A DNA stretch of 64,000 nt from Niabella drilacis. Its GTDB lineage: Bacteria; Bacteroidota; Bacteroidia; Chitinophagales; Chitinophagaceae. How positions within the stretch are numbered: position 1 is the stretch's first letter; each line of letters starts with the position of its first letter. The notes below the pieces were generated by a model. The model was given only the letters and a program-made list of their open reading frames with translations, did not search any database and was not told the DNA's origin. Shown here in pieces: positions 1-8,786 of the stretch. A program made the translations under genes and the position numbers. The stretch is taken from contig NZ_FMZO01000002.1 of the NCBI RefSeq assembly GCF_900101395.1, forward strand, positions 385,840-449,839. Direction: 5' to 3'.

Positions 1-270
1 CTGCGGAAAGTCCAGCTGTAATGCACCCGCCACCGGGTAGGCGCTGCCCTGTGAATAATTCATCCCCTCCGGGGTTTTTATGGCGGACACGATCCTGTAA
101 ATGCGCTCCTTGTTTTGATGAAAATTATCAAAGCCGGTTTCATATTGGATCAATAAGAACACAAGCAGGCAGGCGGCAATGCCCACTGCCAGCCCGATGG
201 CATTAATGGTTACATAGGCTTTATGATTGCGTAAATTTTGCCAGGCGGTTTTTAAATAGTTTTTCAGCAT
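1..270 (-). CDS. ABC transporter permease, MacB/FtsX type (N-terminal part only)
   Basis: The reverse strand from 270 reads an uninterrupted 90-codon start of a protein opening MLKNYLKTAWQNLRNHKAYV. A hydrophobic segment follows at about residues 20-42, then FDNFHQNKERIYRIVSAI. This is the typical N-terminus of the roughly 800-residue Bacteroidota permeases of the MacB/FtsX family (first membrane helix, then the periplasmic MacB_PCD domain). Such proteins usually work with a MacB-like ATPase in efflux or lipoprotein-related export. The rest lies outside the window to the left, so completeness and partner genes cannot be judged. Family assignment is secure; substrate is unknown. Confidence 0.85.
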   Translation of the reverse strand, partial: MLKNYLKTAWQNLRNHKAYVTINAIGLAVGIAACLLVFLLIQYETGFDNFHQNKERIYRIVSAIKTPEGMNYSQGSAYPVAGALQLDFPQ

Positions 271-763
271 CGTAAATATATATATTATATGTAGCGTAAG
301 CGCAACAAACCAACGTACCAACAAAAATGCCATTTATCTATTGGTTTGAAAAGCAAAACAATGCAAAATTACAGCAAAGACAACATGTACGTTTTTGATA
401 CAGTGGCTGTTCATTTATAGGATGGTTCTGCTGATTACTTTGAAGAGCCGGCGACTGAAGGGACTGGGCGGAACCACGCAATCATTGTTCTGGAAGCTGC
501 TCCAAGCAAATATCACTTTTAAAATATCGGCAGTGCCTAAGGTTTAAAAATTAAGAGATGTGTCGTTCATTATTGTCTCATAAAAATTCCTATTTTAGCA
601 AGGCAATCAACCTTAACGGAATGAAGCACAATTGAAATATAGAAGCGTGACGGCAAATAACAGCAGTAACAAATACGATTTTATCGAAGATTATAAGTGA
701 TTGTAACTGAATTGGCATATTCTGCCGTCAAGCCGCACTCCCAAAATTAAACTATAACGATCA
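271..763. other. Intergenic region between divergent permease and rhomboid genes
   Basis: I see no protein-coding gene in these 493 bases. The part next to the permease is A/T rich and should hold its promoter. A -7-like box TATTTTAG lies at 591-598, followed by about 165 bases with a run (ACGATTTTATCGAAGATTATAAG, split here as ACGATTTTATCG and AAGATTATAAG) that loosely resembles the leader found before several accessory genes further right. The rhomboid gene may therefore have a long untranslated leader. No clear hairpin terminator was found. Confidence 0.4.
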
Positions 764-2347
764 ATGAAAGGACTTTCAGACAAACTGCGAATCATCTATA
801 AACCATTTTTATTTATCGGCATCGGGTTTATTTTATTATATACGCTTTTAAACTGGCTGTTATTTATAAAAGCTGCTATACCGTTAAAAGAAGACATCAT
901 CGAATTCTGGCTGCCCTTTGGTCTTCCCTGGATACCCATTTTAATTTGGTTAAGACCGAGGATTAAGCTTTTGAGCTTTAAAAATGATAACGCTGCCTTT
1001 GGTTATCAGTTCCTGGCTTCATTGGCAATTGCGCTTCCAACGATTATTGCACAGCAATACCTGGTTACAGCAACCGGTAAACTGACGCGGCTGGACAACA
1101 TCAGCCAGATCGAAAAATCGGAAAAGACCAAATACTATGCGCTTAAGAATTATTATATCGACAAAGAGCATATCGCCATTCAAAATACGGCTACAGTAAC
1201 GGGGAAACATAATGAAAATTTTAATATGCTGATCTATGTTGCAATGCCGGTATTAATAAATGGTTCGGATACTGTAAAGCCAGGTAATGCATACTGGCTT
1301 GGAAAAAGGTATTCCGAGCGCATTAGTAACCGGCTGAGTGCGCAGGAGAAGGATGATAAATACAAGGCTTTTGCGGAAAAGGCGCAAACCGATTTTGAAC
1401 AGACGGACTTTAGTAAGTTTAGTTATTTGGAGGTGATTGGGAATACAGATGATCATAACGAATATAATAACGCTTTAAAGAAGTTAAATTCCAATACTTC
1501 CGGAAACAATATTTTTTTTGAGGCAAAGACCGGATCCTTTGCATCCAGGAACGGTAAAAAGCTTCCCTGGGTTTTTGGCTCTTTTGCTATAGGAGCAATC
1601 GTCTGGTTGCTATTGCTGTTATTTCCCAAGCTCAACGTTCGGCGGTTAAAACAATTTAAAAGCGGCGGCTCAGGTAAAGACAGCGATCTGAGAGATATAT
1701 TTGAGTTAATGATTCCCAGGCAAGGTTTTTTTATAACGCCCCTCATTATTGATCTGAATGTTCTGATTTATCTGGTTATGGTTTTTTCCGGGCTTGGGCT
1801 TATTTCTTTCAAAGCTGAGGACCTGATCCATTGGGGCGCAAACCTTGGACCGCTGACAACAGATGGGCAGTGGTGGCGGTTACTTACCAGTACCTTTTTG
1901 CATGGCGGACTGTTGCATATCCTGGCTAATATGTACGGATTATTGTTTGTCGGCATTTTTTTGGAGCCGCTTTTAGGCCGGTCGAAGTTTTTGTTGGTTT
2001 ACCTTATAACAGGCATTATAGGTAGTATGGCCAGTATCTGGTGGTATGATGCTACTGTTAGCGTTGGTGCGTCAGGTGCCATTTTTGGACTTTATGGCTG
2101 TTTCCTTGCGTTGTTGCTTTTAAAAGTATTTCCGCCTGATTTTGGGAAAGCATTTTTAACAAGCACGCTGGTGTTTGTAGGATTTAATTTATTGATGGGT
2201 ATTACCGGCGGCATTGACAATGCTGCACATATTGGCGGTCTTCTGAGTGGGTTTTTGTTGGGATGCGTACTGGCAGGACCTGTTAAGCATAAAGCAGTGG
2301 GCCTGGTTGCGAACGAGCCTCAAGAGCGTAAAAGTAATACTGCTTAA
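764..2347 (+). CDS. Rhomboid family intramembrane serine protease
   Basis: The protein has 527 residues. An N-terminal extension of about 300 residues holds two or three membrane segments near residues 12-35, 48-62 and 75-95, a soluble stretch, then another helix near 275-290. The C-terminal 200 residues form the rhomboid core. They contain WWRLLTSTFLHGGLLHILAN, the nucleophile motif GASGAIFG with Ser437, and the catalytic histidine His489 in DNAAHIGG. Rhomboids cut transmembrane substrates inside the inner membrane. The long N-terminal half is unusual for a minimal rhomboid (about 200 residues) but occurs in Bacteroidota homologues. The ATG at 764 lacks an obvious Shine-Dalgarno site. The gene converges on the NIPSNAP gene. 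Substrate unknown. Confidence 0.93.
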   Translation: MKGLSDKLRIIYKPFLFIGIGFILLYTLLNWLLFIKAAIPLKEDIIEFWLPFGLPWIPILIWLRPRIKLLSFKNDNAAFGYQFLASLAIALPTIIAQQYLVTATGKLTRLDNISQIEKSEKTKYYALKNYYIDKEHIAIQNTATVTGKHNENFNMLIYVAMPVLINGSDTVKPGNAYWLGKRYSERISNRLSAQEKDDKYKAFAEKAQTDFEQTDFSKFSYLEVIGNTDDHNEYNNALKKLNSNTSGNNIFFEAKTGSFASRNGKKLPWVFGSFAIGAIVWLLLLLFPKLNVRRLKQFKSGGSGKDSDLRDIFELMIPRQGFFITPLIIDLNVLIYLVMVFSGLGLISFKAEDLIHWGANLGPLTTDGQWWRLLTSTFLHGGLLHILANMYGLLFVGIFLEPLLGRSKFLLVYLITGIIGSMASIWWYDATVSVGASGAIFGLYGCFLALLLLKVFPPDFGKAFLTSTLVFVGFNLLMGITGGIDNAAHIGGLLSGFLLGCVLAGPVKHKAVGLVANEPQERKSNTA

Positions 2348-2415
2348 AGGGAGGTGCCTGTTTCCACCTGGCACAAGTCAGAGATCTATACCTGCCCCTT
2401 GCCCTGCATAGGCCA

Positions 2416-3198
2416 CTACACCTGCGAGTAAGCCGTCGGCACCAAAAAAGCATTGCTGATCTTAGAAATCGTATTGGCATACTGGGCATCTCCGATTAGC
2501 CGTTTCCACTCCTGGTCCGCCACAAAGGTGCCCCAGCCTTTATCCCGTTCCTCCATATTATTGCAGGTAAGCATATAAGTAATGCGCGGCAGCTTATCGC
2601 CAGCAATCACTTCACCAAAAAACACCGGGTTTAGTTTTGCCCGCATAAAAATATCGAACTCTCCGTCGTGGAACATCTTCACTTTTCTTTTTACCGCGTC
2701 TTCACTATAGCCCTCATAGGTCCGCAATTCAAATATGCGGGGTGCGCCCGGCGGCACCGCTATCACAGGCCAGCCATCAAAGGCCGTCATCAGGGAAGCG
2801 GTAAAACGACTGTATACCGGTTTGTCAGCCGGTATGCTGTTATACGCTGCACTGTTCTTCATATAATCAGCATCCGCTTTTAGCTTAGTGTTTACTAATA
2901 AATAGCTGTCAATAGACGCATAGGGAACCAGCAAATATAATTTCGCCGGTTCCGTCTCTTTCCATTCCTTAAAAACGCCCACTGTTTTTACCCCATATTT
3001 GTTCAGCGCCGGTATCAGCGCCGTTTTAAAATATTGCTCCAGCTGGCCCTTGTCCACCCCAAAGCGCATTTCATATTCGCGCCATTCATATATTTCTTTT
3101 TGCGCCGCCGGTCGCTCACCGGCTGATGCGGTGGTGCTCATTGTGGCAATACCGGCAGTAGCTGCCAATGAAGAGTGAAGGAATTTCCTGCGTTTCAT
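2416..3198 (-). CDS. NIPSNAP family protein with twin-arginine-like signal
   Basis: The protein has 260 residues and starts MKRRKFLHSSLAATAG, a twin-arginine-like export signal with a cleavable Ala-rich end near residue 27. The mature part begins with a first ferredoxin-like NIPSNAP unit (YEWREYEMRFG, about residues 38-140). A second unit opens at about residue 155 with IFELRTYEGYSEDAVKRKV, matching the two-repeat form common in Bacteroidota. Members are small alpha/beta proteins of unclear role, often predicted periplasmic. It is transcribed towards the rhomboid gene with 68 bases between the stop codons. No partner gene is adjacent. Confidence 0.88.
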   Translation of the reverse strand: MKRRKFLHSSLAATAGIATMSTTASAGERPAAQKEIYEWREYEMRFGVDKGQLEQYFKTALIPALNKYGVKTVGVFKEWKETEPAKLYLLVPYASIDSYLLVNTKLKADADYMKNSAAYNSIPADKPVYSRFTASLMTAFDGWPVIAVPPGAPRIFELRTYEGYSEDAVKRKVKMFHDGEFDIFMRAKLNPVFFGEVIAGDKLPRITYMLTCNNMEERDKGWGTFVADQEWKRLIGDAQYANTISKISNAFLVPTAYSQV

Positions 3199-3686
3199 TA
3201 TGAATGATTTTAGTGTGTTGATTTATTGGTACAATCTTGTTCTGTACAGGTATTTAAAAATAAGTCATCTTTTTGGTATCATTAAATAAAATAGCACCCG
3301 CACGCGGTTTTTAGCGGGGGTGAGGGATTGTTTTTATGGTCCCTGCTGCAGTGCCGATGGCAGCGGTCTTGCGTCGCACTCTTGTGCTGCGGTGCATAGA
3401 GCGACTGTTTATTGGTACGATATGGGCGGCTGGTGGCCATTGAGCGCCCGGTAAGTATCCTTATCACCGTTTATAAAGTGCCATTGGCCCGGCGGATCAT
3501 TGCAACTCCGGTATTAATTCCGGGAACAAAAGTGGCTCCCGGGCGAGGGAGTGCCGCAGGCTGCTCATAAAGGCGGTGCCTTCCGGTATTGCAGCATACA
3601 CTCAAAGCACCATTTAATCAATAAGTTATGTGTAATCATAAAAACAGTATATTAGCAAAATAGAATAAATTTTAACCTGGTAACTA
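3199..3686. repeat. Intergenic region with dispersed repeats A and B and a promoter
   Basis: There is no credible gene here. Bases 3333-3400 match a GC-rich repeat (family B: 'GGTCCC.GCTGCAGTGC..ATGGCAGCGGTC' then CACTCTTGTGCTGCGGTGCA). Related copies lie at about 20584, 22250, 23618 and 32334. Bases 3475-3560 match the start of a second family (A: GGCCCGGC.GATCATTGCAACTCCGG then ATTCCGGGA.C..AA), also at about 8280, 16570, 18200 and 22385. A -7-like box TATATTAG at 3648-3655, followed by CAAAA, probably starts transcription of the downstream accessory genes. Coordinates of repeat copies are approximate and by eye. Confidence 0.6.
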
Positions 3687-3881
3687 ATGGGAAACTGGAG
3701 CGCCAAGATTGATGCTAACGACACTTTTCAGGATGTGTATCAAAATTTTTTTGATTTGTACAATCGGGGACAACAGCCATCAGTTGTTTCCAGCGCAGTT
3801 CAAAAAGACTTTGCTGATATGTTTAATGATAGCGCCTATTTTTGTAGAGACGAAGTTCATATTGAGTGGGAACGATCATGA
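3687..3881 (+). pseudogene. Truncated small protein gene (N-terminal remnant)
   Basis: The reading frame starts MGNWSAKIDANDTFQDVYQN and continues FFDLYNRGQQPSVVSSAV, then ends after 64 residues with a sequence that looks unlike a natural C-terminus. The opening resembles uncharacterised 'MG.W' proteins of about 150 residues that open with a short acidic helix. I recall similar proteins but cannot name a family. The gene follows the TATATTAG promoter by about 30 bases, so it was probably the original first gene here. I infer that its 3' part was lost when the segment carrying the 3956 gene arrived. It could instead be a real 64-residue protein. Confidence 0.5.
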
Positions 3882-3955
3882 AACACCCTTCAGATTTTTA
3901 GCCTGTTCAGCATCATATCTTAACGCTTACGCATACCAGCAAATAACCTGCGCTA

Positions 3956-4750
3956 ATGGCATACAACGAAGAGGAAATTTTATCAGAATTTGACCTGGCT
4001 TTTGAAGGAACGCCAAGTAGCAGGTTTCCGGAAGGCGGCCCGCAGGATATTAAATACAACTTCTTTCTCGACCTTGAACATGGATATTGTGAAACGGCAG
4101 GAAGCAAAATTCATCTGTTTGCAGATACTGCAAGATGGGTGGCTGTCTTCGAAAAAAATGGTTACCAGAACCGCGGAGGAGTAGCTGGAGCAGAGCTTAC
4201 TTATATTGGCAATTGTGTTGATTACCCTGTTAATCGTTATCCCGAGCGGAATTATATATCGAATGTTTCCGAAATTGTTTTAATAGATGGAGAAGAATAT
4301 GAGCGAATACAAAATAAAGAAGGAGATGGTTTGGAAACGTTCGAACTCATTGATCCCAATACCAGAGAAATAAAAGTACGCGATCGATACATTCCATTTG
4401 ATAATGATTACAGGAACTATAAAAAATTTGGAATCGAAATAAGAGATTATGACAATCCCAAAAAACTGATCGGGTTCGGAGATCTTATCCGGTATTTTAA
4501 TGAAACGGATCCGGCAATCATTGCGGTAACGGATGATGAAATCCGAAGGCACATTCCGCGCGATATTCCAAAATTGATGACGATTAACGAGTTCTATTTT
4601 TCCAGTGCCTATAATAAAGAAAATCCGCCAAGTAGCGTTGAAACCTATCAGTTGATTGCAAAGGTTCTAACTAACCAGGATATTTCTTACTGGGAACCGG
4701 TATTGGCTCCGAATAATAGTTGGAGGAATTGGGAATCGGGGAATTTATAA
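3956..4750 (+). CDS. Conserved hypothetical protein (264 aa), immunity-protein-like
   Basis: The product is a 264-residue soluble acidic protein with no signal peptide or membrane segment. It starts MAYNEEEILSEFDLAFEGTP and ends with a region rich in aromatic residues (SWRNWESGNL). Strings such as FFLDLEHGYC and WVAVFEKNGYQNRGG suggest an alpha/beta fold of the kind seen in orphan immunity or SUKH-like proteins, but I cannot assign a named family. It lies 74 bases after the truncated gene and 75 bases before a lipoprotein gene on the same strand. It may belong to a transcript beginning at 3648. The role is unknown. Confidence 0.75.
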   Translation: MAYNEEEILSEFDLAFEGTPSSRFPEGGPQDIKYNFFLDLEHGYCETAGSKIHLFADTARWVAVFEKNGYQNRGGVAGAELTYIGNCVDYPVNRYPERNYISNVSEIVLIDGEEYERIQNKEGDGLETFELIDPNTREIKVRDRYIPFDNDYRNYKKFGIEIRDYDNPKKLIGFGDLIRYFNETDPAIIAVTDDEIRRHIPRDIPKLMTINEFYFSSAYNKENPPSSVETYQLIAKVLTNQDISYWEPVLAPNNSWRNWESGNL

Positions 4751-4825
4751 TAACAAAAATGACACAGCCGCTTATGAATAACCTTTTGTTGATGTTTTTT
4801 AACAGTAAGCTAAGGTGAGTTGGTT

Positions 4826-5665
4826 ATGATGATCTATTTCAAAACAATACTATTAATGATGTTATTCGGATTATTTAGCTGTAAACACAACAGGAAAAAA
4901 GACGACGTATTTGAAGTATTCAAATCACAAATGGAGAAACAGGGTATGAAAATTGATTCGGTTGATGAAGAAGGGCTTGTATATGTGACTAAAGATGATC
5001 TTACATTGAAAATCAGTCTCGATAATTTGAGGAAGGACTACGCCAGGGATAAAGACACTGCTGTTATAACAGATTTTGTGAAAACAATGGCCTCGTATAC
5101 GTTGGATCTTCCCGCTTCCTGGGAGGAAGTAAAGGATGATATTTATATTTCGTTATTCCCCGGCGATTACGCGTTTGAGGACTTTTTAAATGAAACGGTA
5201 ACTGAAAATGTTAGCAAAGTATATGTTCATAGAAAATCTGGTGAGCTGACATGGGTGTCGGGCGAGGATCTTAATAAATGGAATATAACATCGGAGTTAC
5301 TGGCAGCCCAGGCTGATGAAAATGCAAACAAATTGCTGGAACGGGTATCCATAAAAATAGATATGGTGGAAGGTCATAAGTTGGGTTTTATTGATGTGGA
5401 GCAAACTACTTTAAAGGGCGCCTTGCTTTTTGCTTCGGGGATGAAGAAGAAGCTGAGGGCTGATTTTGGAGTTCCTTTTTATGCGGTGATTCCCGTAAGG
5501 GATTTTTGCTATCTGTTTTCGGAAAAAGATCTTGACTTTTTTTCAAAGAAGATGGGGCCTACGGTTGTAGAAGAATATAGGCAATCCGCGTACCCCATTA
5601 CAACGGAGATTTTAAAATTCACTGATAAGGGTGTTGAATCGGTTGGTAAGTATCCGGTGAAATAA
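4826..5665 (+). CDS. DUF1444 (YtpQ)-like lipoprotein
   Basis: I take the ATG at 4826 as the start because a purine-rich AAGGTGAG lies just upstream at 4812-4819; a TTG at 4820 is less likely. The protein opens with a hydrophobic segment ending LMMLFGLFSCKH, a lipoprotein signal with the lipidated Cys at about residue 19. The remaining 260 residues follow the order of DUF1444/YtpQ proteins: an N-terminal 'V..KDDLTLKISLDNLRKDY' strand-helix unit, a central basic region (VSKVYVHRKSGELTWV), then a C-terminal domain with DLPFY-type strands (FGVPFYAVIPVRDFCYLF). Cytoplasmic family members have no known activity; a lipoprotein form is uncommon. Family assignment is moderate. Confidence 0.7.
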   Translation: MMIYFKTILLMMLFGLFSCKHNRKKDDVFEVFKSQMEKQGMKIDSVDEEGLVYVTKDDLTLKISLDNLRKDYARDKDTAVITDFVKTMASYTLDLPASWEEVKDDIYISLFPGDYAFEDFLNETVTENVSKVYVHRKSGELTWVSGEDLNKWNITSELLAAQADENANKLLERVSIKIDMVEGHKLGFIDVEQTTLKGALLFASGMKKKLRADFGVPFYAVIPVRDFCYLFSEKDLDFFSKKMGPTVVEEYRQSAYPITTEILKFTDKGVESVGKYPVK

Positions 5666-5790
5666 ATTCTTTGTTTCTATCTTGTGATAATTTATTGTAT
5701 TAGCCTGGTGCCGGCTGTATCGAATGGAAGCCATTTAAAAAAACAAAGAGAAAGATAATTTCAGAAATAAAAGTCTGCTATTTATACTAT

Positions 5791-6270
5791 ATGCTTAAAC
5801 TGTATAAACTTATAGATCATCAGCTTTATTATTGGGAGACCTGGGAACAAAGTAAGCGTGCTGCAATTATTCATTGGGGTATAGTTGGACAACGGGGACA
5901 AACGAAGTTGATTAAAAAGGGAATCTTTTCCGGTGTCAGGGAGAAAATTCAGAAGGAAATCAATAAAAAAACAGCAGCAGGCTATGCCGCGTTTGCTGAT
6001 GACAAAATGATTTCTTTGGAGGTTGAGTATCGGGTTAATGGTTTTGGAACCGACGCCGAGCTTGATAAGCGACACCAGTTGGAAAACCGGTTGGATGAGT
6101 TATTGGGTTGGACCGGACTCGGGCATGTGAATGGCGGCAGTATTGGTAGCGGAACAATGGAAGCTGGCTGTTGCGTTGTAGATTTTGATATTGCAAAGGC
6201 CGTAATCGAAAACGATTTGAAGAATACTGAATTTGCCGATTATTCAAGGATATTCAAAATAGGCGAATAG
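5791..6270 (+). CDS. WGR-domain-like small protein
   Basis: The product has 159 residues. The first 75 residues follow the WGR pattern: LYYWETWEQSKRAAIIHWGI, then VGQRGQT, then KEINKKTAAGYAAF. WGR domains bind nucleic acid in PARPs and in several bacterial proteins. The remaining 80 residues (ELDKRHQLENRLDELLGWTG, then a Gly-rich stretch and CCVVDFDIAKAVI) match no domain I can name. They look like the partner half seen in Bacteroidota WGR-type or immunity-like proteins. The gene stands alone, with 125 bases upstream and a non-coding stretch downstream. DNA binding is an inference from the domain. Confidence 0.7.
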   Translation: MLKLYKLIDHQLYYWETWEQSKRAAIIHWGIVGQRGQTKLIKKGIFSGVREKIQKEINKKTAAGYAAFADDKMISLEVEYRVNGFGTDAELDKRHQLENRLDELLGWTGLGHVNGGSIGSGTMEAGCCVVDFDIAKAVIENDLKNTEFADYSRIFKIGE

Positions 6271-6325
6271 CCGGTAGTGCTTCCGTACCATCTTTTAGAA
6301 GGAACCGGGAAATAGTATATCTGCT

Positions 6326-6724
6326 TCACCAATTGGCCCCGGTCTGGGAAAAGGTTCCCAGATTAAGCCCCTTTACAAGCTTGCCGGCCCTCAACGCAGC
6401 TTGTTCCAGCACCGCACAGGCCGCCAGTTTGTACGCTGTCAATGCCTGTTGGGTGAGGGAGCAGCGTTTCATGGCATCAATTACGGTTAATTCCATATGC
6501 AACAGGGCCGCTTTTTGCAATGAGTCTGGCGGCGCGGTGGGAAGCATGGCTTGAATCAGCAACATTTTTTGATACAGCTGTTTGTAGCGCTGCTGCATTT
6601 TATTTGTTGCACTATTGTGTGTTGCAATATTTTTTTGCAACGAAAATAATTGCAACAAAACCGGCTGTCCGGTGTTGTGTGGACCGGCCTTATTCATACC
6701 TACCCTTCCGGTAGACAGGAACAC
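6326..6724 (-). CDS. Possible small helical protein (uncertain gene)
   Basis: A 132-codon frame on the minus strand encodes a protein that from residue 43 on is mostly helical: MQQRYKQLYQKMLLIQAMLP, then LHMELTVIDAMKRCSLTQQ. Regular heptad-like spacing and a sensible composition support a real product. The first 40 residues (MFLSTGRVGMNKAGPHNTGQ) look less natural, so the start may be an inner ATG at about 6595. No family is recognised and no clear promoter is seen. The opposite strand also contains moderately long frames, which weakens the case. Confidence 0.4.
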   Translation of the reverse strand: MFLSTGRVGMNKAGPHNTGQPVLLQLFSLQKNIATHNSATNKMQQRYKQLYQKMLLIQAMLPTAPPDSLQKAALLHMELTVIDAMKRCSLTQQALTAYKLAACAVLEQAALRAGKLVKGLNLGTFSQTGANW

Positions 6725-7054
6725 TCATTGATGTTGCAGTGCAGGCGGCATCAGTGTTGTTTGTGGCCACCCGGGCGACTGGTAGAACATGGCGCTAAAG
6801 CTAAACCTAAATAGCGGCAAATGCGGTCATCCGGCTACCGGCTATAATTCTGAAAAATAGCTATATTAGCTAAACAATTATTTAGCGAAAGCAGCAACAG
6901 CCAACACACGGATGCCGGAGCGGTTACGGATAAAAAATCATTTTCAACAAAAAACAATGGACAAGCAGCAATTTTATCTCAAACTCAATGTTTAAAAACG
7001 ATTGAGAGTAAGTAGGTGGGAATGCATGTGTAAATAAAAACTCGATGAACCCCA
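6725..7054 (+). promoter_or_regulatory. Promoter and leader before NERD-domain gene
   Basis: There is no gene in these 330 bases. A -7-like box TATATTAG lies at 6862-6869 and leaves an untranslated leader of roughly 185 bases. Parts of that leader (GCCGGAGCGGTTACGGA near 6913 and AAAACGATTGAGAGTAAG near 6996) resemble the leaders at 8590-8700, 18590-18700 and 24030-24140 that precede other accessory genes. Confidence 0.5.
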
Positions 7055-8158
7055 ATGTGTCAGGTCTATAATACAGTCGGTTCTTTAACAACAATCAAAG
7101 ATCATTTGTATCAAAATAATATCAATGAATTTAATTCTTTGAATGAGGTAATCACCTTTCAAAAAAATTATGCTGCTTACCAACAACAGATTATTTCCGA
7201 TCACGAATATTTAGTAGAGCAGGAAAAACACACTCTCAACGCGGACATTTTACAATTAAATGAGTCTATCAAGGCTAAAAAAAATGAATTAGAATATAAG
7301 CTGCGTAATGAAATTGGGAGGTTAGAGCAAAAGGTAAACAATTTATTAAACTCAACTCCAAGCAATTTTATTCAAAAGATTCGTAATTTCTTAAAAGTAC
7401 GATATTATAAAAAGAAGATCCATCATAATAAGTTCAACTTTGATTCAAAAATAGCGTATTCAATGAGACAATTAGTTTCGGTACATGCGCAAAAAAATGC
7501 TAGGTATCAATTTATTCTTTCGCGCTTTGTGGATGCCGTAAATGAAAGCTGTTTAATTCCGCTAAAAGAGCTTGAAAGAAAGAAAAGAATCATTGACGAA
7601 ATAAATACTTCTATTTACGGGGCAATGGGAGAACAGAAGGTCGTAAAGGAGTTAGAGCGCTTGTCAGACGAGTATGTTTTGATAAATGACTGTTTTCTTT
7701 CATTCTCAGCTCCTATTTATAATCGGCAGACGAATGAATATATAAATACAGTTCAAATAGACCATATTCTTGTTTCCCCGGCAGGCATTTTTCTCATCGA
7801 AACAAAAAATTGGAGTAAAAAATCGTTGAATAATTTGAATTTATATTCTCCTGTTCAGCAAATAAAAAGAGCAAATTTTGCGCTATTTAAAATACTTACC
7901 AAGAGCATAGAAAGTTATAATTTTCCTGTTAATCAGCATCATTGGGGTGATAGAAAAATTCCTCTAAGGAATCTTATTGTATTGATAAACTCAAAGCCGA
8001 GCGAAGAGTTTCAATATGCGAAGATTCTACAACTTAATGAACTGCTTGGGTTTATTAAATATTTCAAACCCGTCTTTTCAAACAAAGAAACGGAGGATAT
8101 AGCAGGTTATTTACTAAATCTTATCCGGCAGAGAATAATCAACATAGGGCATGTCTGA
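7055..8158 (+). CDS. NERD domain protein with N-terminal coiled coil
   Basis: The protein has 367 residues. Residues 1-175 are mainly charged helices with strong coiled-coil character, such as LQLNESIKAKKNELEYKLRN. From about residue 188 a NERD (nuclease-related) domain begins: GAMGEQKVVKELERL, then VQIDHILVSPAGIFLIETKN. It shows the G-x-x-GE helix, the D of 'DHILV' and the E-x-K of 'ETKNW' expected of the PD-(D/E)XK-like core. NERD proteins occur with helicases and signalling domains in plasmids and defence loci, and nuclease activity is predicted for the fold. This one stands alone under its own promoter. I infer a possible defence or DNA-processing role. Confidence 0.85.
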   Translation: MCQVYNTVGSLTTIKDHLYQNNINEFNSLNEVITFQKNYAAYQQQIISDHEYLVEQEKHTLNADILQLNESIKAKKNELEYKLRNEIGRLEQKVNNLLNSTPSNFIQKIRNFLKVRYYKKKIHHNKFNFDSKIAYSMRQLVSVHAQKNARYQFILSRFVDAVNESCLIPLKELERKKRIIDEINTSIYGAMGEQKVVKELERLSDEYVLINDCFLSFSAPIYNRQTNEYINTVQIDHILVSPAGIFLIETKNWSKKSLNNLNLYSPVQQIKRANFALFKILTKSIESYNFPVNQHHWGDRKIPLRNLIVLINSKPSEEFQYAKILQLNELLGFIKYFKPVFSNKETEDIAGYLLNLIRQRIINIGHV

Positions 8159-8786
8159 AGTGCTGATCTGGAAACTCTATTCAAGCAAATCACAGATCAG
8201 TGCCTGCTTTTTACTCTATTCCTTAAACGCCCGCCCCCAAACCTCCCTGTTCTACCAATGCTATACCCACACGACCCGTCCCGGGTCCATCGGCCGGCAG
8301 ATCATTACCATGCCGAAATTTATTCCGGAAGCCAAAAAATACTCTGGAGCGGGAGTGCCATCGGCGCGGCCCATAGCAGCGCCCGCATGTCTCCCTGGTC
8401 TCCCGGTCCCAACAATGCATGCATATACACCACCACCCGCTGCATTTGCAAAGCAATACCTCCCTTACGGTTTTCCGTAAAAATGCACTGCTGCTGAGGA
8501 ATATATTTGTACAAACCGCCGGAGAGGGGCTTTTTGTAGGTAAAAAAGTATGTATATTAGCAAAGTAACCATTTGGAAAATTGTAACTGCTGAAGAACAA
8601 ATACCAGAACGGTTGCGGAACGAATAAATTCTTAATTAATACAAGCTGTTGCATACCTGTATTTAAGCAGTTACGAACGATTATAAGCGTTTGATAATTG
8701 TATCGATCGGCGAGTTGTCAGTTTATTTAATGGATGGCTGTGTATCTAAGCTGTCTGGACAAAACAACAATAAATCTTTTAACGCC
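8159..8786 (+). repeat. Repeat-promoter-leader module upstream of DUF2130 gene
   Basis: This stretch has no gene. Bases 8225-8535 are repeat family A, including GGCCGGCAGATCATTACCAT, TTTATTCCGGAAGCCAAAA and the dyad TTACGG-TTTT-CCGTAA at 8465-8480. The dyad is followed 73 bases later by a promoter box TATATTAG (8553-8560) with TTTTTG at 8531-8536. A leader of over 200 bases follows. Its pieces (ACCAGAACGGTTGCGGAA, GTATTTAAGCAGTTAC and GAACGATTATAAGCGTTTG) recur before the genes at 18714 and 24181. Module copies keep the same order and nearly the same spacing, so this is a repeated unit and not just repeated promoters. Confidence 0.65.
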